From positions 1-8,044 of the forward strand of contig JACUUW010000083.1 of the NCBI GenBank assembly GCA_014859075.1: a stretch of DNA of 8,044 nt. The letters are read 5' to 3'. Shown here one piece after another: positions 1-6,548 of this stretch. Each line of letters starts with the position of its first letter. The first letter of the stretch is position 1. The notes under the pieces were generated by a model. The model was not told where the DNA came from, did no database searches, and saw only the letters and a program-made list of their open reading frames with translations. Origin of the DNA: Desulforudis sp. (GTDB lineage Bacteria; Bacillota; Desulfotomaculia; Desulfotomaculales; Desulforudaceae). The position numbers and the translations under genes were made by a program.

Positions 1-732
1 ATCCACACCGGCAGCCGTGGTTTCGGGCACCAGATCTGCACGGATTTCTCCCGGAGTCTTCTGCCGGCCGCCAAGAAGTACGGCATCCAACTGCCCAACA
101 AGGGCCTGGCCTGTGCGCCCATCAATTCGCCGGAGGGGCGGCGGTATTACCAGGCCATGGCCTGCGCCGTGAACTTCGCCTTTGCGAACCGGCAGACCAT
201 CACTCACGACGTCCGCCGCGCTTTCGGCAAGGTGCTCGGTCGGGATCCGGATGAACTGAACATGCGGATTGTCTACGACGTGGCCCACAACATCGCCAAG
301 TGGGAGCACCACGGGGGCCGAAGGTTATTGGTGCACCGCAAGGGCGCTACCCGGGCGTTGCCCGCGGGCCACCCGGGCAATCCGGCGCCGTACCGGGAGA
401 CCGGCCACCCGGCCCTGATCCCGGGCAGCATGGGGACCGCTTCCTACGTCCTGGTCGGAACCCCGCAGGCCGCCGAGACCTTTTTCTCGGTCAACCACGG
501 GGCCGGGAGGACCTTATCCCGCGCGGCGGCCAGCCGGACGATCACCCGGGAGCAGTTTGAGGATTCCATGGGCGCCGTTTTGTACAACACCCGGCAGTTC
601 GCGGAACTGGCGGATGAGGCCCCCCCGGCTTACAAGGATATCGACCAGGTGGTGCAAACCCTGGCCGAAATCGGCCTGACGAAAAAGGTGGCCCGCCTGC
701 GGCCCCTGGCGGTGATCAAGGGAAAGGACTGA
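1..732 (+). CDS. rtcB: RtcB-family RNA ligase, 3' portion (5' end outside window)
   Basis: RtcB is a GTP- and Mn2+-dependent ligase that joins RNA 2',3'-cyclic phosphate (or 3'-phosphate) ends to 5'-OH ends, in tRNA splicing or RNA repair in the cytoplasm. The frame is open from base 1, giving 243 residues, about half of the usual ~480-residue protein, so the start and the N-terminal metal-binding Cys lie upstream. Visible family motifs, in order: IHTGSRGFGHQ at the very start (metal-binding His), the LACAPINSPEG block, YDVAHNIAK (metal-ligand His, codon 286-288), GSMGTASYVLVG, and NHGAGR (codon 496-498), whose His is the residue that becomes guanylylated in characterised RtcB proteins. The catalytic C-terminal half therefore looks intact. 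The stop TGA overlaps the ATG of the CCA-adding enzyme. An archease gene is a common upstream partner but cannot be seen here. Confidence 0.96.
   Translation: MHTGSRGFGHQICTDFSRSLLPAAKKYGIQLPNKGLACAPINSPEGRRYYQAMACAVNFAFANRQTITHDVRRAFGKVLGRDPDELNMRIVYDVAHNIAKWEHHGGRRLLVHRKGATRALPAGHPGNPAPYRETGHPALIPGSMGTASYVLVGTPQAAETFFSVNHGAGRTLSRAAASRTITREQFEDSMGAVLYNTRQFAELADEAPPAYKDIDQVVQTLAEIGLTKKVARLRPLAVIKGKD
718..728 (+). promoter_or_regulatory. Ribosome binding site of cca
   Basis: The purine run AAGGGAAAGGA lies inside the last codons of rtcB and just ahead of the ATG at 732. Together with the TGATG stop/start overlap it supports this ATG and suggests translational coupling from rtcB to cca. Confidence 0.6.
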
Positions 733-2189
733 TGGCGTTGTTTCCACCGAACGTGCGTCGGGTGATGGACATCATTTCGGCCTCCGGCTACGAGGTCTAC
801 GTCGTCGGCGGGGCCGTCCGCGACCTCCTGCTCGGGCGCCGGCCCAAGGAATTTGATATCTGCACGGATGCCTGCCCGAAGGCGGTGCTGACCATGGCCG
901 CCGAAAACCGGATCAAGGCCTTTAAGAAGGGCGCGGCGTTCGGGGTGGTGTCCTGGATTCTCGAAGACGGCGAGGAAATCGAAATCGCCACTTTCCGGAC
1001 CGAGCTCTACGGGGACGACGCGCACCGCCCGGAGAAGGTGGAGTTTGTCTGGGCCCTGGAGGACGACCTGGCCCGGCGCGACTTTACGGTGAACGCCATT
1101 GCCATCCGGCTGGACGGGAAGTTCATTGACCCGTTTGAAGGGCAGGAGGACCTCGAAGCGCGGATCCTGCGCGCCGTCGGCGATCCGGAGGAGCGTTTCG
1201 AGGAAGACGCACTGCGGATGTTCCGGGCCTGCCGGTTTGTGGCCGAGTACGGCTTCAAGGTCGCCCCTGGAACCAGGGCGGCTATCACCCGGTCGCTCGA
1301 ACGGGTGGCCGGTCTTTCAGTGGAGCGGGTACGGGACGAGATCGACAAGGTGCTCCGCGCTGAGTACGCTCCCGCAGGGTTGGAGATGATGCGGGCGACC
1401 GGCCTTTTGGCGACGACCTGCCGGGGACGGGTGGACGGGTTCCCGGTAAGCGTGCCCGTGTTGCCCGAGGTGGCCCGCCTGGCGGGTGTCGAACAGAACC
1501 GGGAATACCACCGCCTGGATGTGTGGGAACATACCCTACGGGTTGTGTCCACTGTGCCGCCGGAGCCTGAACTGCGCTGGGCGGCCCTGCTGCACGACGT
1601 GGCCAAGGGGCTTCCGGATGTGCGCCGTACCAACCGGCGCGGCCTGCCCGCCGACTACGGTCACGCCGGCCGGGGTGCCGAAATCACCGGCGAAATCCTC
1701 ACCCGGCTGAGGTTTCCGCCGTCATTCATTAAGCGGGTGATCTGGCTGGTGCGGGCCCACATGGATCACCCCGTGCCCGGGGAGCAGGCGGTGGTGAAGT
1801 GGCTGAAGCGTCTGGCACCAGGCTTTCACGGGCGCAAGGAACTGGTGGAAGCGTTGGGACAGAGTCTCATTCTGCGCCGGGCTGACCTGCTGGGGGGGAA
1901 GGTGGATCACGAAGCCGTTCTTGAAGAAAACATGCAACTGGAGGCGATGATTGGGGAAGTCATCGACCGGGTACCCTTCTACCCGGAAGACCTGGCGATC
2001 AGCGGGGGCGAGGTGGCGGCGGTGGTCGGCCGTGGCCCCCAAGTCAAACAGGTGATGGAAGACTTGGTGGTGCGGATCCAGAGCGGGCTTCTCGACAACA
2101 AGCGGAACGTGCTGCAGGAGGCCGTCCGCAAGAAGGCCTGGCGGAGACAGATGTCGGTCGCCGGAAGCGGTGAGTCGGAGGAGCGGTAA
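732..2189 (+). CDS. cca: CCA-adding tRNA nucleotidyltransferase with HD domain
   Basis: This class II nucleotidyltransferase (485 aa) builds or repairs the 3'-CCA end of tRNA from CTP and ATP, in the cytoplasm. The N-terminal pol-beta-like head has VVGGAVRDLLLGR (residues ~24-36) followed by the metal-binding carboxylates at E40 and D42. Then come RRDFTVNA (115-122), the nucleotide-recognition helix EDALRMFRACRF (158-169) and the neck motif GLSVERVRDEI (~194-204). An HD-superfamily domain follows, with H260, H267, LLHD at 286-289 and H311. HD domains in such enzymes can carry phosphatase or phosphodiesterase activity, but activity here is inferred. The C-terminus is basic. The first metal carboxylate is Glu where the textbook motif is DxD. 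The gene starts inside the rtcB stop codon and is followed by a terminator, so rtcB-cca is probably the end of an RNA-repair operon. Poly(A) polymerase of the same superfamily is the main alternative; the HD domain and clostridial-type arrangement favour CCA addition. Confidence 0.93.
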   Translation: MALFPPNVRRVMDIISASGYEVYVVGGAVRDLLLGRRPKEFDICTDACPKAVLTMAAENRIKAFKKGAAFGVVSWILEDGEEIEIATFRTELYGDDAHRPEKVEFVWALEDDLARRDFTVNAIAIRLDGKFIDPFEGQEDLEARILRAVGDPEERFEEDALRMFRACRFVAEYGFKVAPGTRAAITRSLERVAGLSVERVRDEIDKVLRAEYAPAGLEMMRATGLLATTCRGRVDGFPVSVPVLPEVARLAGVEQNREYHRLDVWEHTLRVVSTVPPEPELRWAALLHDVAKGLPDVRRTNRRGLPADYGHAGRGAEITGEILTRLRFPPSFIKRVIWLVRAHMDHPVPGEQAVVKWLKRLAPGFHGRKELVEALGQSLILRRADLLGGKVDHEAVLEENMQLEAMIGEVIDRVPFYPEDLAISGGEVAAVVGRGPQVKQVMEDLVVRIQSGLLDNKRNVLQEAVRKKAWRRQMSVAGSGESEER

Positions 2190-2224
2190 GGAATCAGTCA
2201 AGCTTTTGGCCCAGTAATACGTAT

Positions 2225-2263
2225 GACAAAAGACCCGGGTTCCCGGGCCTTTTGTCTATTTTT
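2225..2263 (+). terminator. Rho-independent terminator after cca
   Basis: GACAAAAG-A-CCCGGG is followed by a 2-base turn and the complementary CCCGGG-C-CTTTTGTC (2225-2256). This gives a 14-pair stem with one A/C mismatch, followed by TATTTTT. It lies 35 bases after the cca stop and should end the rtcB-cca transcript. Confidence 0.88.
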
Positions 2264-2277
2264 GGGGAGAAGTACCG

Positions 2278-2310
2278 TCGGCGGGCAGGAATTACCCAGT
2301 GTGCCGCCGA
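2278..2310 (+). repeat. Inverted repeat (small hairpin) upstream of the LysM-NlpC/P60 gene
   Basis: TCGGCGG (2278-2284) pairs with CCGCCGA (2304-2310), with two further pairs inside after a bulged G, leaving a ~14-base loop. It has no T-tract, so it is not a terminator. It lies 57 bases before the start codon, in the possible leader or operator region. It matches no riboswitch I recognise, including ydaO-type c-di-AMP switches often found before such genes. Confidence 0.45.
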
Positions 2311-2351
2311 AAATGGCTTTCAGTATCTAAAAAAAGGATGAAAAAGGGATT

Positions 2352-2359
2352 GGTGGTGA
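2352..2359 (+). promoter_or_regulatory. Ribosome binding site that fixes the TTG start at 2367
   Basis: GGTGGTGA differs by one base from the ideal GGAGGTGA and sits 7 bases before TTG at 2367. No ATG or GTG in the same frame has comparable spacing upstream, and the TTG reading begins with a normal signal peptide (MKKHLGL). Confidence 0.65.
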
Positions 2360-2366
2360 AAAGTGC

Positions 2367-3296
2367 TTGAAGAAACACTTGGGGTTGTGGCTGGCTAAAA
2401 TCTGTATGATTGGTACAGCGGCCGGTTTGGTGTGGGGTTTGAGCAGTCTTCCGGCGGAGAAAGCCGGTTTTGTCGCCCCCGCGGCGGCGAATCAGACGCA
2501 GTACGTGATTCAGTCGGGTGATTCACTCTGGGCGATCGCAAACCGGTTGGGTATCACGGTTGAGGCCCTGAAGCAAGCGAACGATCTGCAAGGCGATCTC
2601 GTTTACCCCAACCAGGTGCTGGTGATACCCGGCTTGGGGAATACCGTCCCGCCGGCCGCAGCATCAGCCCCGGATGGAGAGACGGCGGCAGCCGCATCGG
2701 GCGCCCCGGAAACCGAACAGACGAAATCCCCGCCCCCCATTGAGTACATAGTAACGGCGGGGGATTCCCTCTGGAGCATCGCCAAGAAGACCGGATGTTC
2801 AGTGGCCGCTCTGAAGCAAGCAAACCACGTCGAGAATGATTTTCTGGCTATCGGGCAGGTACTGATTATTCCCGTCCCGAGTGCGGCGGCAGCCCCTGCC
2901 CCGGTGCCCAGCCGTTCCGGAGACCGTGTGCAGACCATCCTCGACTACGGCCGGTCACTGCTGGGACATCCCTACCGCTGGGCCGGCAGCCGGCCCGGGG
3001 GGTTTGACTGCTCCGGTTTCACCTTTCACGTCTTCGGCCACCACGGCATCTCGCTCCCGCGCACTTCGTACGACCAGTTCACGGCGGGCACCCCGGTAAG
3101 CCGCGGCGAGTTGCAGCCCGGTGACCTGGTGTTTTTTACCACTTACCAGGCCGGTGCCTCTCACGTCGGCATTTACTACGGAAACGGACAGTTCCTGCAC
3201 GCGAGTTCGGCCGGGGGCAGCGTAATTTGGACCGATATGAACGCCCACCAGTACTACAGCAGCCGGTTTCTGGGCGGGCGCCGCATAATACCCTAG
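2367..3296 (+). CDS. Secreted peptidoglycan hydrolase: two LysM repeats plus NlpC/P60 endopeptidase
   Basis: The predicted product (309 aa from a TTG start) is exported and cuts peptide stems of the cell wall, as LytE/LytF/CwlS-type DL-endopeptidases do. Residues 1-41 form a signal peptide: Lys-Lys, a hydrophobic stretch to about residue 28, then an Ala-rich cleavage region ending AAAN. LysM domains, which bind peptidoglycan, cover ~46-88 and ~127-169; they share QSGDSLWAIA/TAGDSLWSIA and ALKQAN and look like an internal duplication. Ala/Pro-rich linkers (~95-124 and ~172-184) join them to an NlpC/P60 domain (~187-309). That domain has all three catalytic positions: Cys215 in FDCSGF, His266 in HVGIYY, and His278 in FLHASS. 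It sits between two terminators and is probably monocistronic, acting in growth, cell separation or sporulation. The specific role cannot be told from sequence, so no gene symbol is given. Confidence 0.92.
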   Translation: MKKHLGLWLAKICMIGTAAGLVWGLSSLPAEKAGFVAPAAANQTQYVIQSGDSLWAIANRLGITVEALKQANDLQGDLVYPNQVLVIPGLGNTVPPAAASAPDGETAAAASGAPETEQTKSPPPIEYIVTAGDSLWSIAKKTGCSVAALKQANHVENDFLAIGQVLIIPVPSAAAAPAPVPSRSGDRVQTILDYGRSLLGHPYRWAGSRPGGFDCSGFTFHVFGHHGISLPRTSYDQFTAGTPVSRGELQPGDLVFFTTYQAGASHVGIYYGNGQFLHASSAGGSVIWTDMNAHQYYSSRFLGGRRIIP

Positions 3297-3313
3297 AAAC
3301 CAATGACGAAATG

Positions 3314-3353
3314 ACCGGCGGGCACCCCCGGGGGCTCCCGCCGGTTTCTTTTT
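3314..3353 (+). terminator. Rho-independent terminator after the LysM-NlpC/P60 gene
   Basis: ACCGGCGGG (3314-3322) pairs perfectly with CCCGCCGGT (3337-3345). The inner CCCCCGGGGG can extend the hairpin, and the stem runs into TTTCTTTTT. It starts 18 bases after the stop codon. Confidence 0.93.
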
Positions 3354-3504
3354 GGGGACGGTGTTTTCCTCCCGACACCGCCGTCATTCCTTTCGTTCTC
3401 GACCGGTCCGGGTCGTTACCAGGACAATTGAAGCTTGTCCGGTCAATTGCACCGGACGGTTAGAGACGCTGCTGTTTTCACGCCCTTGCTTCTGTTCGAA
3501 CGCG
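3354..3504 (+). other. Non-coding stretch with several small inverted repeats, upstream of the mgtE promoter
   Basis: No credible gene is seen. Four short hairpins can be drawn: 3357-3385 (GACGG/CCGTC, with an inner TGT/ACA), 3400-3415 (CGACC/GGTCG), 3422-3440 (GGACAA/TTGTCC) and 3437-3457 (GTCCGGT/ACCGGAC). The last two share GTCC at 3437-3440 and cannot form together. The palindrome CAATTG occurs at 3425 and 3444. None is followed by a T-tract, and the M-box magnesium riboswitch found before many mgtE genes is not recognisable. Since the best promoter lies downstream, these may be operators or chance structures. Confidence 0.5.
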
Positions 3505-3533
3505 TTGACATGGGTGGTAAAAGCTGATACATT
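3505..3533 (+). promoter_or_regulatory. Sigma-A-type promoter for mgtE
   Basis: A perfect -35 TTGACA (3505-3510), a 17-base spacer and a -10 TACATT (3528-3533; 4 of 6 to TATAAT) predict a start site near 3540. That gives a leader of only ~20 bases, too short for a riboswitch. Confidence 0.8.
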
Positions 3534-3560
3534 GAGTGTGGCCTAACGGGGGTAATAAAG

Positions 3561-4913
3561 ATGGAGAATTTCGAAGCAACCTGCCGGAAAATCCAGGACT
3601 TGCTCTCTGAGAAGCATTCAACGCAGCTCCGTTATTTTTTGTTGGAGACCCACTACGCGGACCTTGCGGAGATCCTGCGCACTCTCGAACTGGAAGAGCG
3701 GGTCAAGCTGCTCAGCCATCTGGAGAGTGAACGGGCGGCGCAGGTACTGTTCGAGTTGGACGCCGATGAGATTCCCCCGCTGCTGGAGGGTTTGGGCTCC
3801 CGGGCCAGCGCCCGGATCCTGCAGGAGATGTCCACTGACGACGCGGCCGACCTGATCGGCGACCTGCCCGAGGACCAGCAGACGCGCTACCTTGGGTTAA
3901 TGTCCGGCGCCGAGGCCGAGGACGTCGCCGAACTGCTCGAGTACGGCGAGGAAACGGCCGGCGGCATCATGACCACCGAGTTCGTGGCCATCAACAAGGA
4001 GTTGACGGCCGACCGGGCCATCCAGGTGCTGCGGGAAACGGCGCCCGACGCTGAAACCGTGTACTATGTATACGTGGTGAACGATCATAACCAACTGGTA
4101 GGGGTCATCTCGCTCCGGGAGATGATCGTAAGCGCCCCCGACGCCCGGATCGAGGACGTGATGCGGACAAACGTGATCAGCGTGAACGTCCACACGGACC
4201 AGGAGGAAGTGGCGCGGGTGGTGGCCAAGTACGACTTCCTGGCCATCCCGGTAGTCGGGGACGACGGGGAACTGCTCGGCATCATCACCGTCGACGACGT
4301 GCTCGACGTGATTGAAGAAGAAGCAACGGAGGACTACCTCCGTTTGGCCAACGTGCACCAGGAGCGGTACCTGGAACTGGGTGACTTGCAGCGGGCCGGC
4401 CGCCGTCTGCCCTGGCTGATGGCCCTGCTGTTCGGCGCCCTCCTGGCTGGCAGCGTGATCAAGTTTTTCGAGGACACTCTGGCCGGCATCGTGGCGCTGG
4501 CCTTTTTTATGCCGGTGATGGCGGGCGGCCCCGGGAACGTGGCCACCCAGACCCTGGCGGTGGTGGTGCGGGGCCTGGCGACCGGAGAGGTCGATTCACG
4601 CCGGGTGTTCGGGGTCATTTTCAAGGAAATTCGGGTAGGGATGATCGTGGGGGCGGTCAGCGGGGTGGTCCTGGCGGGCATCGCCGCCTTCTGGCTGGAC
4701 TCGCTGATGCTGGGCGTGGTGGTCGGAACGTCCCTGGCCGCGGGGATGGTCGTGGCCACCGTTATCGGCAGTCTGTTCCCCCTGCTTATCAGCCGGCTGG
4801 GCGTGGACCCGGCCCTGGCTTCCGGACCGTTCATCACCACCGTCATGGACGTCATCAGCCTGATGATCTACTTCACGGTGGCGTCGATTATTTTCTTCAG
4901 GTTTGTCGGTTAA
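3561..4913 (+). CDS. mgtE: MgtE magnesium channel/transporter with CBS domains
   Basis: MgtE is a homodimeric inner-membrane Mg2+ channel whose cytoplasmic domains close the pore when internal Mg2+ is high. The 450-residue length is that of the well-studied Thermus protein. In order: an acidic helical N-domain (~1-130), the GGIMTTEF junction (~134-141), two CBS domains (~138-195 and ~200-258, the second with FLAIPVVGDDGELLGIITVDD), a connecting helix with ERYLELGDLQ, and a C-terminal membrane domain from ~283 with five hydrophobic helices. The pore signature region AGGPGNVATQ (321-330) and the late motif DPALASGPFITTVMD (416-430) are present; D430 sits at the position of the selectivity Asp of Thermus MgtE. 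Many Asp/Glu residues in the N and CBS domains fit Mg2+ sensing. The gene has its own promoter and a G-rich Shine-Dalgarno (CGGGGGT) about 8 bases before ATG. Its stop touches the stop of convergent ubiX. Confidence 0.96.
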   Translation: MENFEATCRKIQDLLSEKHSTQLRYFLLETHYADLAEILRTLELEERVKLLSHLESERAAQVLFELDADEIPPLLEGLGSRASARILQEMSTDDAADLIGDLPEDQQTRYLGLMSGAEAEDVAELLEYGEETAGGIMTTEFVAINKELTADRAIQVLRETAPDAETVYYVYVVNDHNQLVGVISLREMIVSAPDARIEDVMRTNVISVNVHTDQEEVARVVAKYDFLAIPVVGDDGELLGIITVDDVLDVIEEEATEDYLRLANVHQERYLELGDLQRAGRRLPWLMALLFGALLAGSVIKFFEDTLAGIVALAFFMPVMAGGPGNVATQTLAVVVRGLATGEVDSRRVFGVIFKEIRVGMIVGAVSGVVLAGIAAFWLDSLMLGVVVGTSLAAGMVVATVIGSLFPLLISRLGVDPALASGPFITTVMDVISLMIYFTVASIIFFRFVG

Positions 4914-5507
4914 TCACGGGTGCCGGGAGGTCAGGCTTCCAAGAAAGCGGAATTTTTCCCCCCAGCGGCCGGCGAGGTCGTGTTCCACTCCCAGTTGGTC
5001 CAGGACGCGCGCCGTGGTGAACAGCACCAGTTCCTCGACGTTGCGGGGGCGGAGGTAGAAGGCGGGTACAGGGGGCATTATGGTCACTCCGATCCGGGCC
5101 AGCTTCAGCATGTTCTCAAGGTGAATCGGGCTCAACGGAGTTTCCCTGGGCACCAGCACCAGTCGGCGGCGCTCCTTGATGGTGACATCGGCCGCCCGCT
5201 GGGTTAGATTCTCGGCGTAGCCGTGGGCCACTCCGGCCAGGGTCTTCATGCTGCACGGGACGATTACCATCCCGTCGTGCCGGAAGGAGCCGCTGGCGAT
5301 GTCGGCGTCAAAGTCATCCTCACCGTAGGCACAAGTGGCTTGGCGGGATACCTCGTCCGGATCAAGGCCGGTTTCCTGCCGGATGATGTACCGGGCGGCC
5401 CGGCTGACGACCAAGTGGGTTTCAACCCCAAGAGCCGCCAGTTCGCGCAGGATGCTGATGCCGTAGACCGCACCAGAGGCGCCCGTCATTGCCACCACAA
5501 ACCGCAT
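4914..5507 (-). CDS. ubiX: UbiX-type flavin prenyltransferase
   Basis: UbiX joins a dimethylallyl group to reduced FMN to make prenyl-FMN, the cofactor of UbiD-family decarboxylases, in the cytoplasm. The 197-residue length is typical. FMN/substrate motifs are visible: VAMTGASGAVYG (residues 5-16), HLVVSRAARYI (31-41), PCSMKTLAGVAHGYAENL (84-101), LVLVPRETPLSPIHLENM (116-133) and MPPVPAFY (144-151). The start chosen is the ATG at 5505-5507, because MRFVVAMTGASG is the usual N-terminus. The frame stays open for 41 more codons to an ATG at 5630, but that extension is not part of the family fold. A G-rich stretch (GAGGGGGGCGGGG) lies upstream of the chosen start. No ubiD is nearby; the partner could act in a menaquinone or aromatic-acid pathway, which is inference. 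It is transcribed convergently with mgtE and divergently from recO. Confidence 0.94.
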   Translation of the reverse strand: MRFVVAMTGASGAVYGISILRELAALGVETHLVVSRAARYIIRQETGLDPDEVSRQATCAYGEDDFDADIASGSFRHDGMVIVPCSMKTLAGVAHGYAENLTQRAADVTIKERRRLVLVPRETPLSPIHLENMLKLARIGVTIMPPVPAFYLRPRNVEELVLFTTARVLDQLGVEHDLAGRWGEKFRFLGSLTSRHP

Positions 5508-5552
5508 TTGTTGCCCCGCCCCCCTCTTTAAAGGCTTTGCTGGATCTAGGAA

Positions 5553-5565
5553 CTTTGCTGCAAAG
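5553..5565. repeat. Short inverted repeat, possible operator upstream of ubiX
   Basis: CTTTGC and GCAAAG flank a single T. A direct copy of CTTTGCTG sits 18 bases away at 5535-5542, so the same half-site recurs at a spacing near two helical turns. The regulator is unknown and chance cannot be excluded. Confidence 0.3.
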
Positions 5566-5700
5566 CGTACCAGTAAGTCAGTAATCGTTGGTTTAATCCG
5601 TAGTTCTTTGAGGCCGCGACAAACGAGCATGGCATTGTGAAGTGGGATGCAAGAGTTGTGCAGCGGTCTCGCTAGAATTCTACTTGATTTAAGGCAAAAA

Positions 5701-5708
5701 GGAAAGGT
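5701..5708 (+). promoter_or_regulatory. Ribosome binding site that fixes the GTG start of recO
   Basis: GGAAAGGT, within AAAAAGGAAAGGT, ends 7 bases before GTG at 5716. The ATG at 5647 in the same frame has no Shine-Dalgarno and would add 23 residues not typical of RecO. Confidence 0.75.
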
Positions 5709-5715
5709 CAGTGGC

Positions 5716-6459
5716 GTGAAACTCTATCAAACTGAAGCAATCGTGCTGCGCGCGTCACCCGTCCGGGATGCCGACCGGGTTCTGGTGCTTTTTTCCCCCG
5801 AATGCGGCAGGCTCCGGGTTTGGGCCCACGGCGCGTCCCGGCCGACCAGCCGGAAACGCGGCGCCGTCCAGCCTCTGTGCCGGTCGCGTTTCCTCCTGGA
5901 ACGGGGCCGGGAAATCGACGTGATCCGCCAGGCCGAGGCCGTCGAGGAATTCAGCTCCCTGCACGACGACCTGGAGACTTTCAGCTTGGCCAGCTACCTG
6001 TGCGAATTGGTGGAAGGATTTACTCCCGAGGGCCAGCCGAACGCACGGATTTACCTTCTCCTACTCCGGGTGTTGCGCCGCCTGGCCGGAGACCGGCGCG
6101 ACCTGCTCGTCCGGTTCTTTGAGAGCCGCCTCCTGGCCCTGTCGGGCCTGCGTCCGGAACTGGACGTCTGCACCGTCTGCGGGGAATGCCCCGTGACGCC
6201 TCCGTTGCGTTTCAGCCCGCACCTGGGCGGCGTCCTCTGCGGAAAGTGCCGGGCCGACGGCCCGCAGGTCATTCCCTGCCGGCCGGCCACCGTCCAGGTA
6301 CTGGCCAAGTTACTGGACTGGCCGCTCGACCGGCTCGGGCGTCTGCGGACCGATGCGGCGACTGAACAGGAACTGGCCGCCGTTCTGCAAGCTTCGGTTT
6401 GTTACCAACTGGAATACGAACCAAAGAGCCTGGTCTTCTTGAGGAAGCTGCGGGGATGA
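5716..6459 (+). CDS. recO: DNA repair protein RecO
   Basis: RecO works with RecR (and RecF) to displace SSB and load RecA on single-stranded DNA, and it anneals complementary strands, in RecF-pathway recombinational repair. The 247-residue product has the usual length. The N-terminal OB-fold is recognisable from the opening KLYQTEAIVLRASPVRDADRV and the strand pattern through ~residue 75, with GRLRVWAHGASRP at 31-43. A helical domain follows. The four-Cys zinc-finger-like motif is complete: C152-x2-C155 and C175-x2-C178, around the segment RFSPHLGGVLC. The GTG start at 5716 is chosen because of its strong Shine-Dalgarno and its match to the family N-terminus. recO upstream of glyQ-glyS is a common clostridial order; era, often next to it, is not here. 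No terminator follows, so some readthrough into the glyQS leader is possible. Confidence 0.94.
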   Translation: MKLYQTEAIVLRASPVRDADRVLVLFSPECGRLRVWAHGASRPTSRKRGAVQPLCRSRFLLERGREIDVIRQAEAVEEFSSLHDDLETFSLASYLCELVEGFTPEGQPNARIYLLLLRVLRRLAGDRRDLLVRFFESRLLALSGLRPELDVCTVCGECPVTPPLRFSPHLGGVLCGKCRADGPQVIPCRPATVQVLAKLLDWPLDRLGRLRTDAATEQELAAVLQASVCYQLEYEPKSLVFLRKLRG

Positions 6460-6484
6460 CCCGTACCGCGGATTGGGGAAAAAC

Positions 6485-6513
6485 TTGACTTTTGTCCCAG
6501 CGAGTGATATTTT
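6485..6513 (+). promoter_or_regulatory. Candidate sigma-A promoter for glyQ-glyS
   Basis: TTGACT (-35, one mismatch), a 17-base spacer and TATTTT (-10; 4 of 6 to TATAAT) predict a transcript starting near 6520. That is at the edge of the repeat element, giving a glyQ leader of roughly 250 bases. The AT-rich repeats downstream offer other -10-like sequences, so the call is tentative. Confidence 0.5.
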
Positions 6514-6515
6514 TT

Positions 6516-6548
6516 AGAATTCAGAATCCAGAATTCAGAATTCAGAAT
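6516..6548 (+). repeat. Left heptamer array (CAGAATT unit, about 5 copies)
   Basis: Starting one base earlier, at 6515, successive 7-base units read TAGAATT, CAGAATC, CAGAATT, CAGAATT and CAGAATG. A stray TCAGAATG lies at 6562-6569. Confidence 0.85.

Larger units (their letters stand above)
5508..5715. other. Divergent intergenic region between ubiX and recO
   Basis: This stretch must carry the promoters of both ubiX (minus) and recO (plus). I see no convincing -35/-10 pair in either direction; TAGAAT at 5673-5678 could be a -10 for recO but lacks a good -35. An inverted repeat CTTTGC-T-GCAAAG lies at 5553-5565, and CTTTGCTG also occurs as a direct copy at 5535-5542; these could be an operator for ubiX. 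The DNA is more AT-rich than the flanking genes. Confidence 0.5.

Noticed and set aside
1007..1633. Long minus-strand frame opposite cca (and similar ones opposite mgtE and glyQ)
   Set aside because: These are Ser/Arg/Pro-rich shadow frames expected in GC-rich coding DNA. The opposite strands encode complete, motif-verified proteins.
3352..3546. Small plus-strand frames between the hydrolase and mgtE
   Set aside because: They run through the terminator tail, the hairpins and the mgtE promoter, have no ribosome binding site, and have unremarkable composition.
5647..5715. ATG at 5647 as the start of recO
   Set aside because: It lacks a Shine-Dalgarno and adds 23 residues not typical of RecO; GTG at 5716 has a strong, well-spaced site.
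6463..6471. GTACCGCGG just after the recO stop, resembling the T-box antiterminator motif (GG-N-ACCGCG)
   Set aside because: The preceding TGG is missing, the required upstream stems would fall inside recO, there is no following terminator, and the likely promoter lies downstream. Probably a chance match.
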